A DNA stretch of 40,896 nt from CAYYTU01 sp964474655 (lineage in GTDB: Bacteria > Chloroflexota > Anaerolineae > B4-G1). Of the stretch, positions 27,946 through 37,068 are shown one piece after another. The notes beneath the pieces were generated by a model, which was given only the letters and a program-made list of their open reading frames with translations, did no database searches and was not told the DNA's origin. Location of the stretch: the NCBI GenBank assembly GCA_964474655.1, contig CAYYTU010000026.1:1-40896 (forward strand), in the 5' to 3' direction. Numbering within the stretch: position 1 is the first letter of the stretch; each line of letters starts with the position of its first letter. Made by a program: the position numbers and the translations under genes.

Positions 27946-28007
27946 CGCAAGCTCGCACGAGGCACAACGGACGGGTAGGATAAGCCCCGGTTGAGCAAGT
28001 CAGGCAA

Positions 28008-31000
28008 CTACCCCAGGCGCTGTAAGACCATAAACGTCAAATCATCGGACGGCGGCGTTTCGCCGACGAAAGACGCAATATGATCAATCACGCGATCCAG
28101 CATCCCTTGAGCCGAGCGACCACTCTGGGAATAGATAGCGCGCCGGAAACGATCCAGGCCATAAAACGTTCCCTCTGCGGACAACGCCTCGGTGATGCCG
28201 TCGGTGTACAGGATGACGTAATCACCCGGTTCGAGCGTGACGGTGTGATTATGGAACTGTATGCCCTCCATCACTCCCAGGGCCATCTCGCCCTTTTCCA
28301 GCTGCGTGAGCTGCTCTCTCTCAGCCCGCAGTATCAGCGGCGGGAGATGACCCGCATTGGCGTAGACCGCTTCCCCCGTCTCCAACGACAGCACGATGTA
28401 AACCGCGGTGACAAACATACCGCGCTGGGCGTCGGGCACCAGCAGGTCGTTGACCCGCGCCAACACGTCGGCCGGTGAGCGCTCCTCGGACGCGGCAGCC
28501 CGCATCAACGTGCGCGTGAGCGCCATAAAGAGCGCGGCCGGCATTCCCTTGTCGGCCACGTCGGCGATGACCAGCCCCAGGCGCCGTCCGGGTAGCTCGA
28601 AGAGGTCGTAGAAATCGCCAGCCACTTGCCGGGCCGCCTGCCAGATGACGGCCAGCTCCCAATCCGGCATCTGCGGCAGATGCTCTGGTATGAACGTCTG
28701 CTGAATCTCACGGGCCAGCTGGAGCTCGCGCTCCATCCGCTCCCGTTTGGTCATTTCGCGCTGGAGCCGGTCGTTCTGCACCGCCAGGGCAGCCTGTTGC
28801 GCGATACCGGTGATGATCTCCATCCGCCGCTCGTCAAACCCGCGCGAGGCCCTCTCCTCTCCCACCAGCATCACCCCCAACAGATCGTCTTTCACAGACA
28901 GCGGAACAGCGAGCAAGGGGATGGGTCCGGTGCGCTGCGAGGCGGTCAGGCGCTCGACCAGCGCCGCTGGCACCAAATCCTCACTCGCTTCAAGCGCATC
29001 GATCCTCATCATGCGCCTGGTGGCTCGGACCTGATCGAGCAGCGGAAAGTCGCCGGGCGCCTGATGCCGGCTGAGGAGAAGGCCCTCCGCCGGGGGAGAA
29101 AGGCCGTACGTATTGCGCAGGTGAAAGTGGGCGTGCTCCTGATCCCACAAGAATATGGTGCAATGTGCCACGCCGATCAGCATCGGCGTGATGCGAACGA
29201 TGGCCTCCAAGATCTCGTCCAGGTCGTTCGATTGAGCGACGGCCCGTGCCACCTGGAGCAGTGCCGCCGAGACATAGGCCTCTTCCTGCCGGGCCTCTAG
29301 CAGACGGGCGCTTTCAATTGCGGTTGCCGCTTGGTAAGCGATGCCGCGGATGATGGTCAGGCGGTCATCGTCGGGCGATGGTGATGGGGAACCAGGCGAA
29401 TTCTGTTTGTTCTCGTAATCGACCACCATCGCCCCATGCACGTCACCGTGGGCCAGAAGCGGCAGCAGTAGCGGGGATGCAAAGCCGAGCGCGCGCATCG
29501 TCCCGTTAACCTGGTCGGGCTCCGGGAAGATGGGCTTTGAGCTCTGGTGGAGGTGGACGAAAGGGGAGGCGCGTTTGTCGTCGAGGGCGATCCGCCAGCT
29601 ATCAAAGAGCTGTTGCTGCTCCTCATTGAGTCCGCAGGCGACTGTCGGGTCAAAAACTTTCTCCGCCTCATCCCACAGAAGGAGCGCGCATCGCTCCACA
29701 CCGACGAGCATAGCCATCAGACGCACCACCGTATTGAGCACCTCGTCGAGCGTGGTCAGTGTTTGGATCGCTTCCGCCACTTGGAGCAATACCGTCGAGA
29801 TGTAGGCTTGCTCCTGGGCCCGCTGATAGAGGCGGGCGTTTTCGATGGCCACGGCGGCGTAGCTGGCGAAGGCGGCTGTCATAGCCCGCGATTCAGCCCC
29901 GTAACGTTCTGGGGTGTGATGCACGAGGGTGAGGAGGCCCAACTGCTGGTCGCCGGCCCGCAGCGCAGCGGCGATGGCGGAATAGTCGGTGGGAAAATCC
30001 ATCACCGCCCCCAACGGTTCTGGAGGCGACGACGCGGCGCGGACGAGCGGGTGGTCGGCGTTCAAAGCTTGATGCATCCAGGATTCGTGATCGAGTGTCA
30101 GATCACTGATACAGACATCTGTGGCGTAGCCGCGGGCAGCCGAAAGGCAGAGCCCCTCGCCATCGAGGAGCCAGATCGCGGCTGCATCACAGGGCAAGAG
30201 GCGTTCCAGCTCGGTCAGGACGGCATCCAACACCTGGTCGAGCCCTACCCCGGCGGAGAGCAGTCCGGCCACATCCCGCAGGCTGTCGGCTACCTTGCGG
30301 CGCCAGCACTCGGATCGGTAGAGATTGGCGTTGCGGATAGCGATGGCCACGCTATCGGCCAGCGCCTCGAACAAGAGGCGGTCGTCGTCGTCGAAAGCGT
30401 CCGGGCGGTCGCTTTGCACGTCGAGCACGCCCAGCACCTCCTCGCCGAAGATCAGGGGCACGGCCAGCTGAGCGTTGGTGTCCAGCGAGGGCAGCGCCGA
30501 GGGGCGGTAGCGCGAGTCATTGCGCCGGTCGTTGGTCAGCATGGTCTCGCCGTGGCAGGCGACCCAGGCTACGATGCCCTCTGAGTCGTCCAGGCTGCAG
30601 GCCAGGTTGCTGATCTCAATATCGTCCTCCGGTGCGTCGGGGGGCCAGCCGGCCTGGTAGGTGATCGTTTGCTTGACTTGGTCGACGGTGAAGAGGTGGA
30701 CGAAGGGGTAGTCGAATTGCTCGTGGATCAGGGTGACGACTTGGTTAAGCAGGTCGTCCAGATCAAGGATGGAGGCTACCGCGCGGCTGACCTGGGCGAC
30801 GGTCGAAAGCTGGTCGGCCCGTTGGAGGAGGGCGCTGTAAAGGCGAGCGTCCTCTATGGCGATGGCGACTTGATCGGCCAGGGCGCGCAGGACGAGCTTG
30901 TCGGTCTCGTCGAAGCGCTCTGGCTGGTCGCTCTGGACGTCGAGCACGCCCAGCACCCGGCCTTCGACTCTGAGCGGCAGGGCGGCCTCGGATCGGGTTT

Positions 31001-31760
31001 CGGGCAGCACGTCCACGTGGCGATAGTGGGGTTCGCGCCTTACGTCGCCGGCCCAGATCTCCTGGTTGGTCTGCGCTACGTGTCCGACGATCCCTTCCCC
31101 GATCTGCACCGCCGGCGCAGTGCCTATGACCTCCTCGACGGTTTTGGTCTCCTCCAGGGAGCCGATGCTGGCCCGGCAACGGAGCGTGGTCTGTCCTGGC
31201 TCCCAGGTGAAGAGCGCCACGTGGTAGTAGCCAAAGGTACGTTGGATTTGTCGGGTCACGCGCTGGGCCAGCTCGTCCAGGTCGAGCACGTTGGCGACCT
31301 CGGCGCTGACCGTGCGCACCAGTGAGAGCTGTTCGACGCGCCAGCGCTCCTCTGCCACCTGTCGCTCGGCCTGCAGCGCGGCCTCGGCCTGCGCCACCAA
31401 GCTCCGAAAGAGGGCTACCTCGTTTCCGTCGAAGGGCGGGCCGCCGGGGCGTGTCACCGTCAGCACGCCGAGCGTGATCTCATCGGCCTGGAGCGGCATA
31501 ACCAACGAGGTTTCTTCCAGGATTGGCTCGTCGGCTCCGAGCGCGCGGCGCGCCAGCGACTTGGGTGGCTGGAGCGGCATTGAGAGGGACTCTGCGCCAG
31601 GGGAGCGGCGTAGTGCATCGCTCAGCCAGAGATCGGCCTCGCCGTTCAGCAGTCGCCGGGCCGTCTCCAGGATCAGGTCTTGTTGGGCCACGAGCGTCGG
31701 CTGGGCCATCAACCGTTTGACCAGGTCAAGCAATTCTCGCCATTGGCCCAGGTCGCTCAC
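28008..31760 (-). CDS. multi-GAF SpoIIE-type (PP2C) serine phosphatase
   Basis: The 1250-aa protein has about six GAF-like sensor domains in a row (roughly 20-130, 150-305, 320-490, 495-650, 655-830, 840-1000), a short coiled coil and a SpoIIE phosphatase domain (about 1020-1250). Metal-binding motifs are complete: GDFYD (1048-1052), D1067 in IADVADKG, D1187 in YTDG and SDDLTF (D1239-D1240). It should dephosphorylate the STAS protein encoded upstream. Its GTG start overlaps the stop of the kinase gene (GTGA), so translation is coupled. There are no membrane segments, so it senses intracellular small molecules or redox state. Nearly repeated GAF segments such as LGVLDVQSD recur in domains 2 and 3, suggesting internal duplication. 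Confidence 0.92.
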   Translation of the reverse strand: MSDLGQWRELLDLVKRLMAQPTLVAQQDLILETARRLLNGEADLWLSDALRRSPGAESLSMPLQPPKSLARRALGADEPILEETSLVMPLQADEITLGVLTVTRPGGPPFDGNEVALFRSLVAQAEAALQAERQVAEERWRVEQLSLVRTVSAEVANVLDLDELAQRVTRQIQRTFGYYHVALFTWEPGQTTLRCRASIGSLEETKTVEEVIGTAPAVQIGEGIVGHVAQTNQEIWAGDVRREPHYRHVDVLPETRSEAALPLRVEGRVLGVLDVQSDQPERFDETDKLVLRALADQVAIAIEDARLYSALLQRADQLSTVAQVSRAVASILDLDDLLNQVVTLIHEQFDYPFVHLFTVDQVKQTITYQAGWPPDAPEDDIEISNLACSLDDSEGIVAWVACHGETMLTNDRRNDSRYRPSALPSLDTNAQLAVPLIFGEEVLGVLDVQSDRPDAFDDDDRLLFEALADSVAIAIRNANLYRSECWRRKVADSLRDVAGLLSAGVGLDQVLDAVLTELERLLPCDAAAIWLLDGEGLCLSAARGYATDVCISDLTLDHESWMHQALNADHPLVRAASSPPEPLGAVMDFPTDYSAIAAALRAGDQQLGLLTLVHHTPERYGAESRAMTAAFASYAAVAIENARLYQRAQEQAYISTVLLQVAEAIQTLTTLDEVLNTVVRLMAMLVGVERCALLLWDEAEKVFDPTVACGLNEEQQQLFDSWRIALDDKRASPFVHLHQSSKPIFPEPDQVNGTMRALGFASPLLLPLLAHGDVHGAMVVDYENKQNSPGSPSPSPDDDRLTIIRGIAYQAATAIESARLLEARQEEAYVSAALLQVARAVAQSNDLDEILEAIVRITPMLIGVAHCTIFLWDQEHAHFHLRNTYGLSPPAEGLLLSRHQAPGDFPLLDQVRATRRMMRIDALEASEDLVPAALVERLTASQRTGPIPLLAVPLSVKDDLLGVMLVGEERASRGFDERRMEIITGIAQQAALAVQNDRLQREMTKRERMERELQLAREIQQTFIPEHLPQMPDWELAVIWQAARQVAGDFYDLFELPGRRLGLVIADVADKGMPAALFMALTRTLMRAAASEERSPADVLARVNDLLVPDAQRGMFVTAVYIVLSLETGEAVYANAGHLPPLILRAEREQLTQLEKGEMALGVMEGIQFHNHTVTLEPGDYVILYTDGITEALSAEGTFYGLDRFRRAIYSQSGRSAQGMLDRVIDHIASFVGETPPSDDLTFMVLQRLG

Positions 31761-32188
31761 GACGCTTTCCCCTTCTGCTTCACCAAGGTCAGCAGGTTCG
31801 CGCTATCCGCTTCCTGAAACTCAAAGATGACTTCGTCCATCAACTTGCGAATGAAATAGAGTCCCAAGCCGCCGGTGGTCCGCTCCTCGAGCTTGGCGTG
31901 GAGGTCTGGTTCGGCGACACTTTCGGGGTCGAACGGTTCGCCGTGATCGCGAAGGTTGATGGTCAGGCCCTGGTTGGTGATGTGGCAGGTGCATTCTATA
32001 TCGCCGCGCCCCTCACCCCCGTAGGCGTGGTCGATAATGTTGGAGCACGCTTCGTCGACGGCCAGCTGGACTTCATAGACGGACGCTGGGGCGAGACCCG
32101 CGTCCTCTGCTGCCTCGGCGACAAATGCTCTGATCTCCGACAGGCTCTGATGCTGGCCGGGGAATGTACGGCTTCTCTTGGCATTCAT
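31757..32188 (-). CDS. RsbW-like anti-sigma factor / serine kinase (HATPase)
   Basis: The 143-aa GHKL ATPase has N-box QLAVDEACSNIIDHAYGG, G1 LRDHGEPFDP and G2 TTGGLGLYFIRKLMDEV. Such kinases bind a sigma factor or other target and phosphorylate a STAS antagonist. The ATG at 32188 is preferred to a TTG at 32230, since the domain begins soon after it. It is the middle gene of STAS-kinase-phosphatase. Confidence 0.9.
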   Translation of the reverse strand: MNAKRSRTFPGQHQSLSEIRAFVAEAAEDAGLAPASVYEVQLAVDEACSNIIDHAYGGEGRGDIECTCHITNQGLTINLRDHGEPFDPESVAEPDLHAKLEERTTGGLGLYFIRKLMDEVIFEFQEADSANLLTLVKQKGKAS

Positions 32189-32272
32189 CCTGTGCGTTGT
32201 CCCCGAAAGTGAGGCCGAAAGCGACCTCAATGCAGTGCGGTCGGGCCGGTGACGGTTTTGAGCTCGTTGTTG

Positions 32273-32608
32273 CTAGAAGCTTCCGACTGCCTCGACGTCG
32301 CTGTCGAAGATCTGGAAGAGAGGCAAGAACCCTGCCAGGTCGAACGTCTCGTAGATTGGCGCTGGCACTTCGGTCAGCACGATCTCACCGCGGTTGAGGC
32401 GCTTACATCGTTTTTGGGTATCGATCAACACACGCAGGCCGGCGCTTGAGATAAAATCGGCCTCCGCCATATTGAGCGCGATGTTGAACTGGCCTTCGTC
32501 GGTGAGGGCCGTGAGTTCTTTCTCCAGGTCGGGAGCCGTGGCGCTATCGATGCGACCGGTTACTTTCACCAGCGTGCAGCGCTTGAATTCTTTAGTTGTG
32601 ATCTCCAT
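32273..32608 (-). CDS. STAS-domain anti-sigma factor antagonist
   Basis: The 111-aa SpoIIAA/RsbV-like protein has the phosphorylation loop at DFISSAGLRV, with S54 or S55 as the target Ser. Unphosphorylated it would bind the downstream HATPase and free that protein's partner; the kinase inactivates it and the SpoIIE phosphatase restores it. AAGGAG lies before the ATG, and a good promoter lies upstream. It is the first gene of the three-gene switch. Confidence 0.92.
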   Translation of the reverse strand: MEITTKEFKRCTLVKVTGRIDSATAPDLEKELTALTDEGQFNIALNMAEADFISSAGLRVLIDTQKRCKRLNRGEIVLTEVPAPIYETFDLAGFLPLFQIFDSDVEAVGSF

Positions 32609-32648
32609 TATATTCTCCTTGACTTAATTGCTGGACTCAAACAAGGCG

Positions 32649-32677
32649 ATTATAGCACGAGCACAATGGCAGAACAA
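32649..32677 (-). promoter_or_regulatory. promoter of the partner-switching operon
   Basis: On the minus strand TATAAT (32649-32654) is preceded by TTGTTC (32672-32677) with a 17-bp spacer, about 40 nt before the STAS start codon. Confidence 0.55.
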
Positions 32678-32710
32678 GGAATTACTCTATCAAACCCCTC
32701 CCAGAAAGCA

Positions 32711-32741
32711 AAAAGCGGAGAGGAACGTCCTCTCCGCTTTT
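32711..32741 (-). terminator. rho-independent terminator of bL25
   Basis: A perfect 14-bp stem AAAAGCGGAGAGGA (32711-32724) and its complement (32728-32741) encloses a 3-nt loop and is followed by a T-run on the minus strand. It lies about 80 bp after the bL25 stop and insulates the STAS operon. Confidence 0.93.
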
Positions 32742-32819
32742 CGTCACCTCTCGAGCGTTTATGTTCTGAGACTCGTGCCGGGAAGCAGTCTATCCCCGGG
32801 ACCCGAGCTATGTCACGCC

Positions 32820-33533
32820 TTACATATAGTCTCGGTGTTCTATCTCTTCCTCGCCCTCTTCTCCCTCTTCCTCGCCGATGACCTCGACTTCTTCGCCTTC
32901 CTCGCCTTCGACCATCATGACTTCTTCCTCTGCCTCGAGCGTTGGTTCCTCGAGCTCCATCTCCTCCAAAGGCACCAGGCGGGCGATCATCTCGTCGGGA
33001 TCGGTCAGCACGTCGATGCCAGCTGGCACGGCCAAATCGCGCACCATAATGGCCTGTCCGACCTCGGTCAGCTCGGAGAGATCGACCTCAATGGCATCCA
33101 CCAGGTCGCCGGGCAAGCACTCCACCTCAATCTCTGAGATGCCGTAGAGCATAATACCTTCTTTCTGCTCCGCCACCGGCGATTCTCCTGTGGTCAACAA
33201 TGGAATTTCGGCCGTGATGGCCTCGGTCATCATCACGCGATAGAAATCGACGTGGAGCAGATTGCCGCTGATGACGTCGCGCTGGACCTCACGCAGCAGA
33301 ACCTGTTCTGGCTCGTCTTTTCCTTCGACTTCGATGGTGATGAGCTGACTGCCGCCGATCTGCGAGAGGACGTCTCTCAGATCGTATCGATCAAATTGCA
33401 ACGGCATTGATTCGAATCCGTGCCCGTACATCACCCCCGGGACCAGGTTCTCTTCCCGGAGTTGCTTTACCTTGCTACCCAGCACGGTTCGCTTTTGAGC
33501 CGTCAATTTAACTCGTTCTGTCCGCTGATTCAT
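32820..33533 (-). CDS. rplY: 50S ribosomal protein bL25 (CTC form)
   Basis: The 237-aa protein has the 5S rRNA-binding N-domain (TAQKRTVLGSKVKQLREENL, then VPGVMYGHG) and the TL5/CTC beta domain (about 95-185, MTEAITAEIPLL onward). The C-terminal tail from about 190 is strongly acidic (runs of Glu), longer than in many relatives. GGAGGT precedes the ATG. It is transcribed alone from its own promoter with a leader hairpin. Confidence 0.93.
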   Translation of the reverse strand: MNQRTERVKLTAQKRTVLGSKVKQLREENLVPGVMYGHGFESMPLQFDRYDLRDVLSQIGGSQLITIEVEGKDEPEQVLLREVQRDVISGNLLHVDFYRVMMTEAITAEIPLLTTGESPVAEQKEGIMLYGISEIEVECLPGDLVDAIEVDLSELTEVGQAIMVRDLAVPAGIDVLTDPDEMIARLVPLEEMELEEPTLEAEEEVMMVEGEEGEEVEVIGEEEGEEGEEEIEHRDYM

Positions 33534-33566
33534 TCGCTACCTCCACACGCTAATTCGCTCAACAAA

Positions 33567-33588
33567 CGGGCAGGACTAAGCCTGCCCG
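33567..33588 (-). promoter_or_regulatory. leader hairpin of the bL25 gene
   Basis: CGGGCAGG (33567-33574) pairs with CCTGCCCG (33581-33588). On the minus strand it begins about 3 nt after the predicted transcript start and is followed by TTTGTTG, so it resembles a small attenuator. Confidence 0.5.
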
Positions 33589-33597
33589 TCGGCTAGT

Positions 33598-33626
33598 ATT
33601 GTAGCGGGAAGGCTGGCTTTCGTCAA
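33598..33626 (-). promoter_or_regulatory. promoter of bL25
   Basis: On the minus strand TTGACG (33621-33626) and TACAAT (33598-33603) are 17 bp apart. Its -35 lies 4 bp from the -35 of the divergent wbp-type promoter. Confidence 0.75.
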
Positions 33627-33630
33627 GCGG

Positions 33631-33658
33631 TTGACATGGCGTGTCGGCGTGATAGAAT
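33631..33658 (+). promoter_or_regulatory. promoter of the diacetamido-sugar operon
   Basis: A perfect TTGACA (33631-33636) and TAGAAT (33653-33658) are 16 bp apart. The predicted start (about 33665) is only about 3 nt before the ATG at 33668, so the mRNA would be essentially leaderless. Confidence 0.7.
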
Positions 33659-33667
33659 GCGCAGGCA

Positions 33668-34271
33668 ATGATAAAAAATCCTAATACCCGAATTCATCCC
33701 ACCGCGGACGTATCGCCCGAAGCGCAGATTGGCGACGGCACCTCGATCTGGCACCAGGCTCAGGTACGAGAAGGAGCACGCATTGGCCGACACTGCATAC
33801 TGAGCAAAGGTGTCTACGTGGACAGCGGCGTCACTATCGGGGATCACGTCAAAATACAGAACTACGTCTCCGTCTATCACGGCGTGACCCTTGAGGATGG
33901 CGTCTTCTGTGGACCCCATTGCGTCTTCACCAACGATAAACGCCCCCGCGCTATCAACGCCGACGGATCGCTCAAAGCTACCGACGATTGAGGTGGCCCG
34001 AACGCGAGTCAAGCGTGGCGCGTCGATTGGGGCCAACGCCGTCATCGTCTGCGGCATTACCGTGGGAGCCTGGGCCATGGTCGGCGCGGGCGCGGTCGTT
34101 ACCCGCGATGTGCCGGACTATGGCCTGGTTTGGGGGAATCCGGCGCGGCTACACGGCTTCGTCTGTCCCTGTGGAGAACGGATTCCAGAAGACGGGGCGA
34201 CGGGCGAAGGAGAAACGCCCACGCTGCAATGTCCAGCGTGCGGTAGAACGATCAAAGTAAAGAGACGTTGA
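33668..34271 (+). pseudogene. WbpD-like N-acetyltransferase, frameshifted
   Basis: The first frame (33668-33991) gives a left-handed beta-helix acetyltransferase with hexapeptide repeats (IGDGTSIWHQAQVREGARIG) and stops at TGA 33989. The expected continuation (RGASIGANAVIVCGITVG, then VVTRDVP) is in another frame ending at 34271, with a C-terminal zinc-ribbon-like CPCG...CPAC. The break needs one extra base (GATTGAGG for GATGAGG) or two missing bases. The active enzyme would acetylate the 3-amino group of UDP-2-acetamido-3-amino-glucuronate. Either a sequencing or consensus indel or a true mutation is possible. It is followed 29 bp later by the aminotransferase gene. Confidence 0.8.
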
Positions 34272-34300
34272 AGTAAACCAAGCAAACTGGGAGACTTAGA

Positions 34301-35052
34301 GTGATTTCAATTGCTAAACCCCTGATGGGCGAGGAAGAAAAACGAGGCGTTCTGGAGGTGCTGGATTCGGGTATGTTGGCCCAGGGGCCGAAGGTAAAGG
34401 CATTGGAGGAGGCGTTCGCCGATTACTGCGGNNNNNNNNNNNNNNNNNNNNNNNNNNNNNNNNNNNNNNNNNNNNNNNNNNNNNNNNNNNNNNNNNNNNN
34501 NNNNNNNNNNNNNNNNNNNNNNNNNNNNNNNTCACGACGAACGACGCCACCATCGCCGAGCAGTGCCGGGCTATCCGACAGCACGGGATGCGCCGGCGGT
34601 ATTATCACGAGGATCTGGGCTACAACTTCCGCATGACCGACGTGCATGCCGCCATTGGCTTGGCCCAGCTTCAGAAGCTGGCGCGGTTCAACGAGGCACG
34701 GATCAGCAACGCCCGATTCTTGTCCGAGAATCTCGAGGGGGTGACCACGCCAACAGTGCCGGAGGGACGACGCCACGTCTTTCACCAGTACACCATCCGC
34801 GTGCCCGATGGGCAGCGTGACGCGCTGCGAGAAACTTTGGCGGATCAAGATATCGGCACGGGCGTCTATTACCCGGTGCCGATCCATCAGCAGAGCTATT
34901 ATGTGGACGAGCTAGGCTACGACGTCGCTCTGCCAGAGGCCGAGCGGGCAGCAGCCGAGGTGCTCTCCTTGCCGGTGCATCCAGCACTGAGCGATGAGGA
35001 TTTGGAAACTATCGTGGAGGCGGTAAACGTGTTTATGGAGGCTTCGGAATGA
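34301..35052 (+). CDS. DegT/DnrJ/EryC1 sugar aminotransferase (WbpE-like), interrupted by a gap
   Basis: The GTG start has GGGAGA 8 nt upstream. The first 43 residues (ISIAKPLMGEEEKRGVLEVL) and the last 172 (from TTNDATIAEQCRAIRQHGM) match the fold I PLP aminotransferases acting on UDP-3-keto sugars. The middle, including the PLP-binding Lys, lies in the N gap. Relatives are about 360 aa, so about 145 residues (about 430 bp) are missing, and the two parts are out of frame only because the gap length is arbitrary. It would use glutamate to aminate C3 of the keto sugar made by the next gene's product. Confidence 0.85.
34432..34531. other. assembly gap (100 N) inside the aminotransferase gene
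   Basis: The block is exactly 100 N, while the protein family length implies about 430 bp missing. The flanks share no overlap. Confidence 0.95.
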
Positions 35053-35918
35053 CAGATCTCAAAGCTGCCGTCATCGGCGTGGGGATGATGGGGCAGCATC
35101 ACGCGCGGAATTACGATCAGATGCCAGAGGCGCAGCTGGTGGGGGTGGCTGATATGGCCGCCGAACGCAGCGAACAGATCGCGCAATTATACCATACGGT
35201 CGCTTACACCGATTACCGCACGCTGCTTGAAGAGGCGCGGCCTGAGGTGCTCACAGTCGCGGTGCCGACCGAGTTCCACCATCAGGTGGCGCTGGATGCG
35301 ATGGAGGCCGGCTGCGACGTTCTGATCGAAAAGCCGATTGCCGCGACTGAGGATGAGGCCCAGGATCTGATCGAGCAGGCCGACGCGCTGGGCCGGAAGC
35401 TGATGGTGGGGCACATCGTGCGCTTCGACCCGGCGGTGCAAGCGCTGAAAGAGCACCTGGACGCAGGCGAGCTGGGACGCATCTTCGAGGTCCGCTGCCG
35501 GCGGCTGGGGCCGTTCCCGGCCCGCATCCGAGATGTGGGCGTGGTGATCGACCTGGCGACGCACGACCTGGATATGATCCGTTACATCACGCAGCAGGAA
35601 GTGAGCCGGGTCTACGCCGAGACAGAGCAACAGATCCATTCTGAGTACGAGGACATTTTAGTGGGCACGGTGCGGCTGGCCGACGGCACCATCGGCGTGC
35701 TCGACGTCAACTGGCTGACGCCGACCAAGGTGCGCGAGTTGACGGTGACGGGCGAACGGGGTATGTTCGAGGTGAATCATCTGACGCAGGACCTCACGTT
35801 TTACGAGAACGCCGAGGTGAATCGGGAGCGCTGGGACGCGATCAGCTTGCTGCGTGGCGTGAGCGAAGGGCGCGTGATCCGCTATCCGCTGCACAAGCAC
35901 GAGCCGCTGCGGGCCGAA
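35049..35918 (+). CDS. Gfo/Idh/MocA-family sugar dehydrogenase (WbpB-like), 3' end in gap
   Basis: 290 residues are present. The N-terminal Rossmann motif is VIGVGMMGQHHARNY (8-22), the catalytic EKPIA segment is near residue 95, and the substrate domain begins around 125 (VGHIVRFDPAV). The start overlaps the aminotransferase stop (ATGA). WbpB-type enzymes oxidise C3 of UDP-GlcNAc uronic acid and hand the keto sugar to the aminotransferase. About 25-50 C-terminal residues are lost in the gap. Confidence 0.88.
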
Positions 35919-36018
35919 NNNNNNNNNNNNNNNNNNNNNNNNNNNNNNNNNNNNNNNNNNNNNNNNNNNNNNNNNNNNNNNNNNNNNNNNNNNNNNNNNN
36001 NNNNNNNNNNNNNNNNNN
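35919..36018. other. assembly gap (100 N) between WbpB-like and WbpA-like genes
   Basis: The block is exactly 100 N. The missing ends of both flanking proteins imply roughly 330-450 bp, so the size is a placeholder. Confidence 0.95.
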
Positions 36019-37068
36019 GTGCTCATCGCCGTCGAAACGCCCGTGGATGCAGAAACGAAGCAGCCGCGCTACCGGGCCTTGCGGGCTGCGCTGACCGATC
36101 TGGGAGCGCAGCTTTCCCCGGGCGCGATGGTGATCGTCGAATCGACCATCGCCCCAGGCACGATGCACACCATGGTCCAGCCGATCCTGGAGGGGACCTC
36201 CGGCCTGCGAGTTGGCGAGGGCTTCTACCTGGTCAATTGCCCCGAGCGGGTGATGCCCGGCAAGCTGCTGCGCAACATCCGCACGATGGATCGCGTGGTG
36301 GGCGGCGCCAGCCCGGCGGCGGCCGCGTTAGCCGTGCGTTTCTATAGCTACGTGGTGGAGGGCGATCTGGACCCGGTCGATTGTTTGACGGCGGAGCTGG
36401 TCAAGACGATGGAGAACGCTTACCGCGACGTACAGATCGCCTTCGCCAATGAGATGGCGCTGCTCTGCGAGGATCTGGGCGCCGACGTGTGGCAGGTGCG
36501 GGAGCTGGTCAACAAATCGCCGGGCCGCCATATGCTCTACCCAGGTGCGGGCGTCGGCGGGCACTGCATCCCTAAGGATCCCTGGCTGCTGATCGCCAAC
36601 GCCGACGAAGGCTTTGATCCGCGGCTGATCCCGACCGCACGCGCAATCAACGACGGGATGCCGCACCATATGGCCGCGCTGACGGTCGAGGCGCTACAAG
36701 AGATCGGTGTAGCGGTCGGCGAGGCGAGGGTGACCGTGCTGGGCTACGCCTACCTGGAGAACTCCGACGATACGCGCAACAGCCCCAGCGCGGTGCTGGT
36801 CGAGCGCTTGCGCGAGCTGGGCGCCGAGGTGTCGATCCACGACCCCTATGTGCGCGAGTATCAGGGTGATCTTGGAGAGCGCGTACAGGGCAGCGACGCG
36901 CTGGTGGTGATGGTGGCCCACGACGCGTACCGCGCCCTGGATCTGGACGATCTTCGAGCAAGGATAAAGCATCCGGCCTTGATCGACGGTCGCCGCGTCT
37001 TCTCACTTGAGCAAGCCCAAGCAGCGGGATGGGTCTATAGAGGCGTAGGAGCAGGAGGGACACGATGA
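36019..37068 (+). CDS. UDP-GlcNAc/ManNAc 6-dehydrogenase (WbpA/WecC-like), 5' end in gap
   Basis: 349 residues remain, beginning VLIAVETPVD, which is normally near residue 85-90 of these about 430-aa proteins, so the NAD-binding N-terminus is missing. The catalytic Cys lies in GVGGHCIPKDPWLL and the Glu/Lys region in ESTIAPGT and ELVKTMENAYRDVQIAFANE. It oxidises C6 of a UDP-HexNAc to the uronic acid in two steps, the first step of the diacetamido uronic acid pathway. Its stop overlaps the start of the Uma2 gene (ATGA). Confidence 0.88.
   Translation: MLIAVETPVDAETKQPRYRALRAALTDLGAQLSPGAMVIVESTIAPGTMHTMVQPILEGTSGLRVGEGFYLVNCPERVMPGKLLRNIRTMDRVVGGASPAAAALAVRFYSYVVEGDLDPVDCLTAELVKTMENAYRDVQIAFANEMALLCEDLGADVWQVRELVNKSPGRHMLYPGAGVGGHCIPKDPWLLIANADEGFDPRLIPTARAINDGMPHHMAALTVEALQEIGVAVGEARVTVLGYAYLENSDDTRNSPSAVLVERLRELGAEVSIHDPYVREYQGDLGERVQGSDALVVMVAHDAYRALDLDDLRARIKHPALIDGRRVFSLEQAQAAGWVYRGVGAGGTR

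Noticed and set aside
33985..33995. Programmed frameshift or selenocysteine at the acetyltransferase TGA
   Set aside because: There is no slippery site or upstream Shine-Dalgarno as in prfB, and the frame after the TGA is not homologous, so Sec readthrough would not restore the protein.
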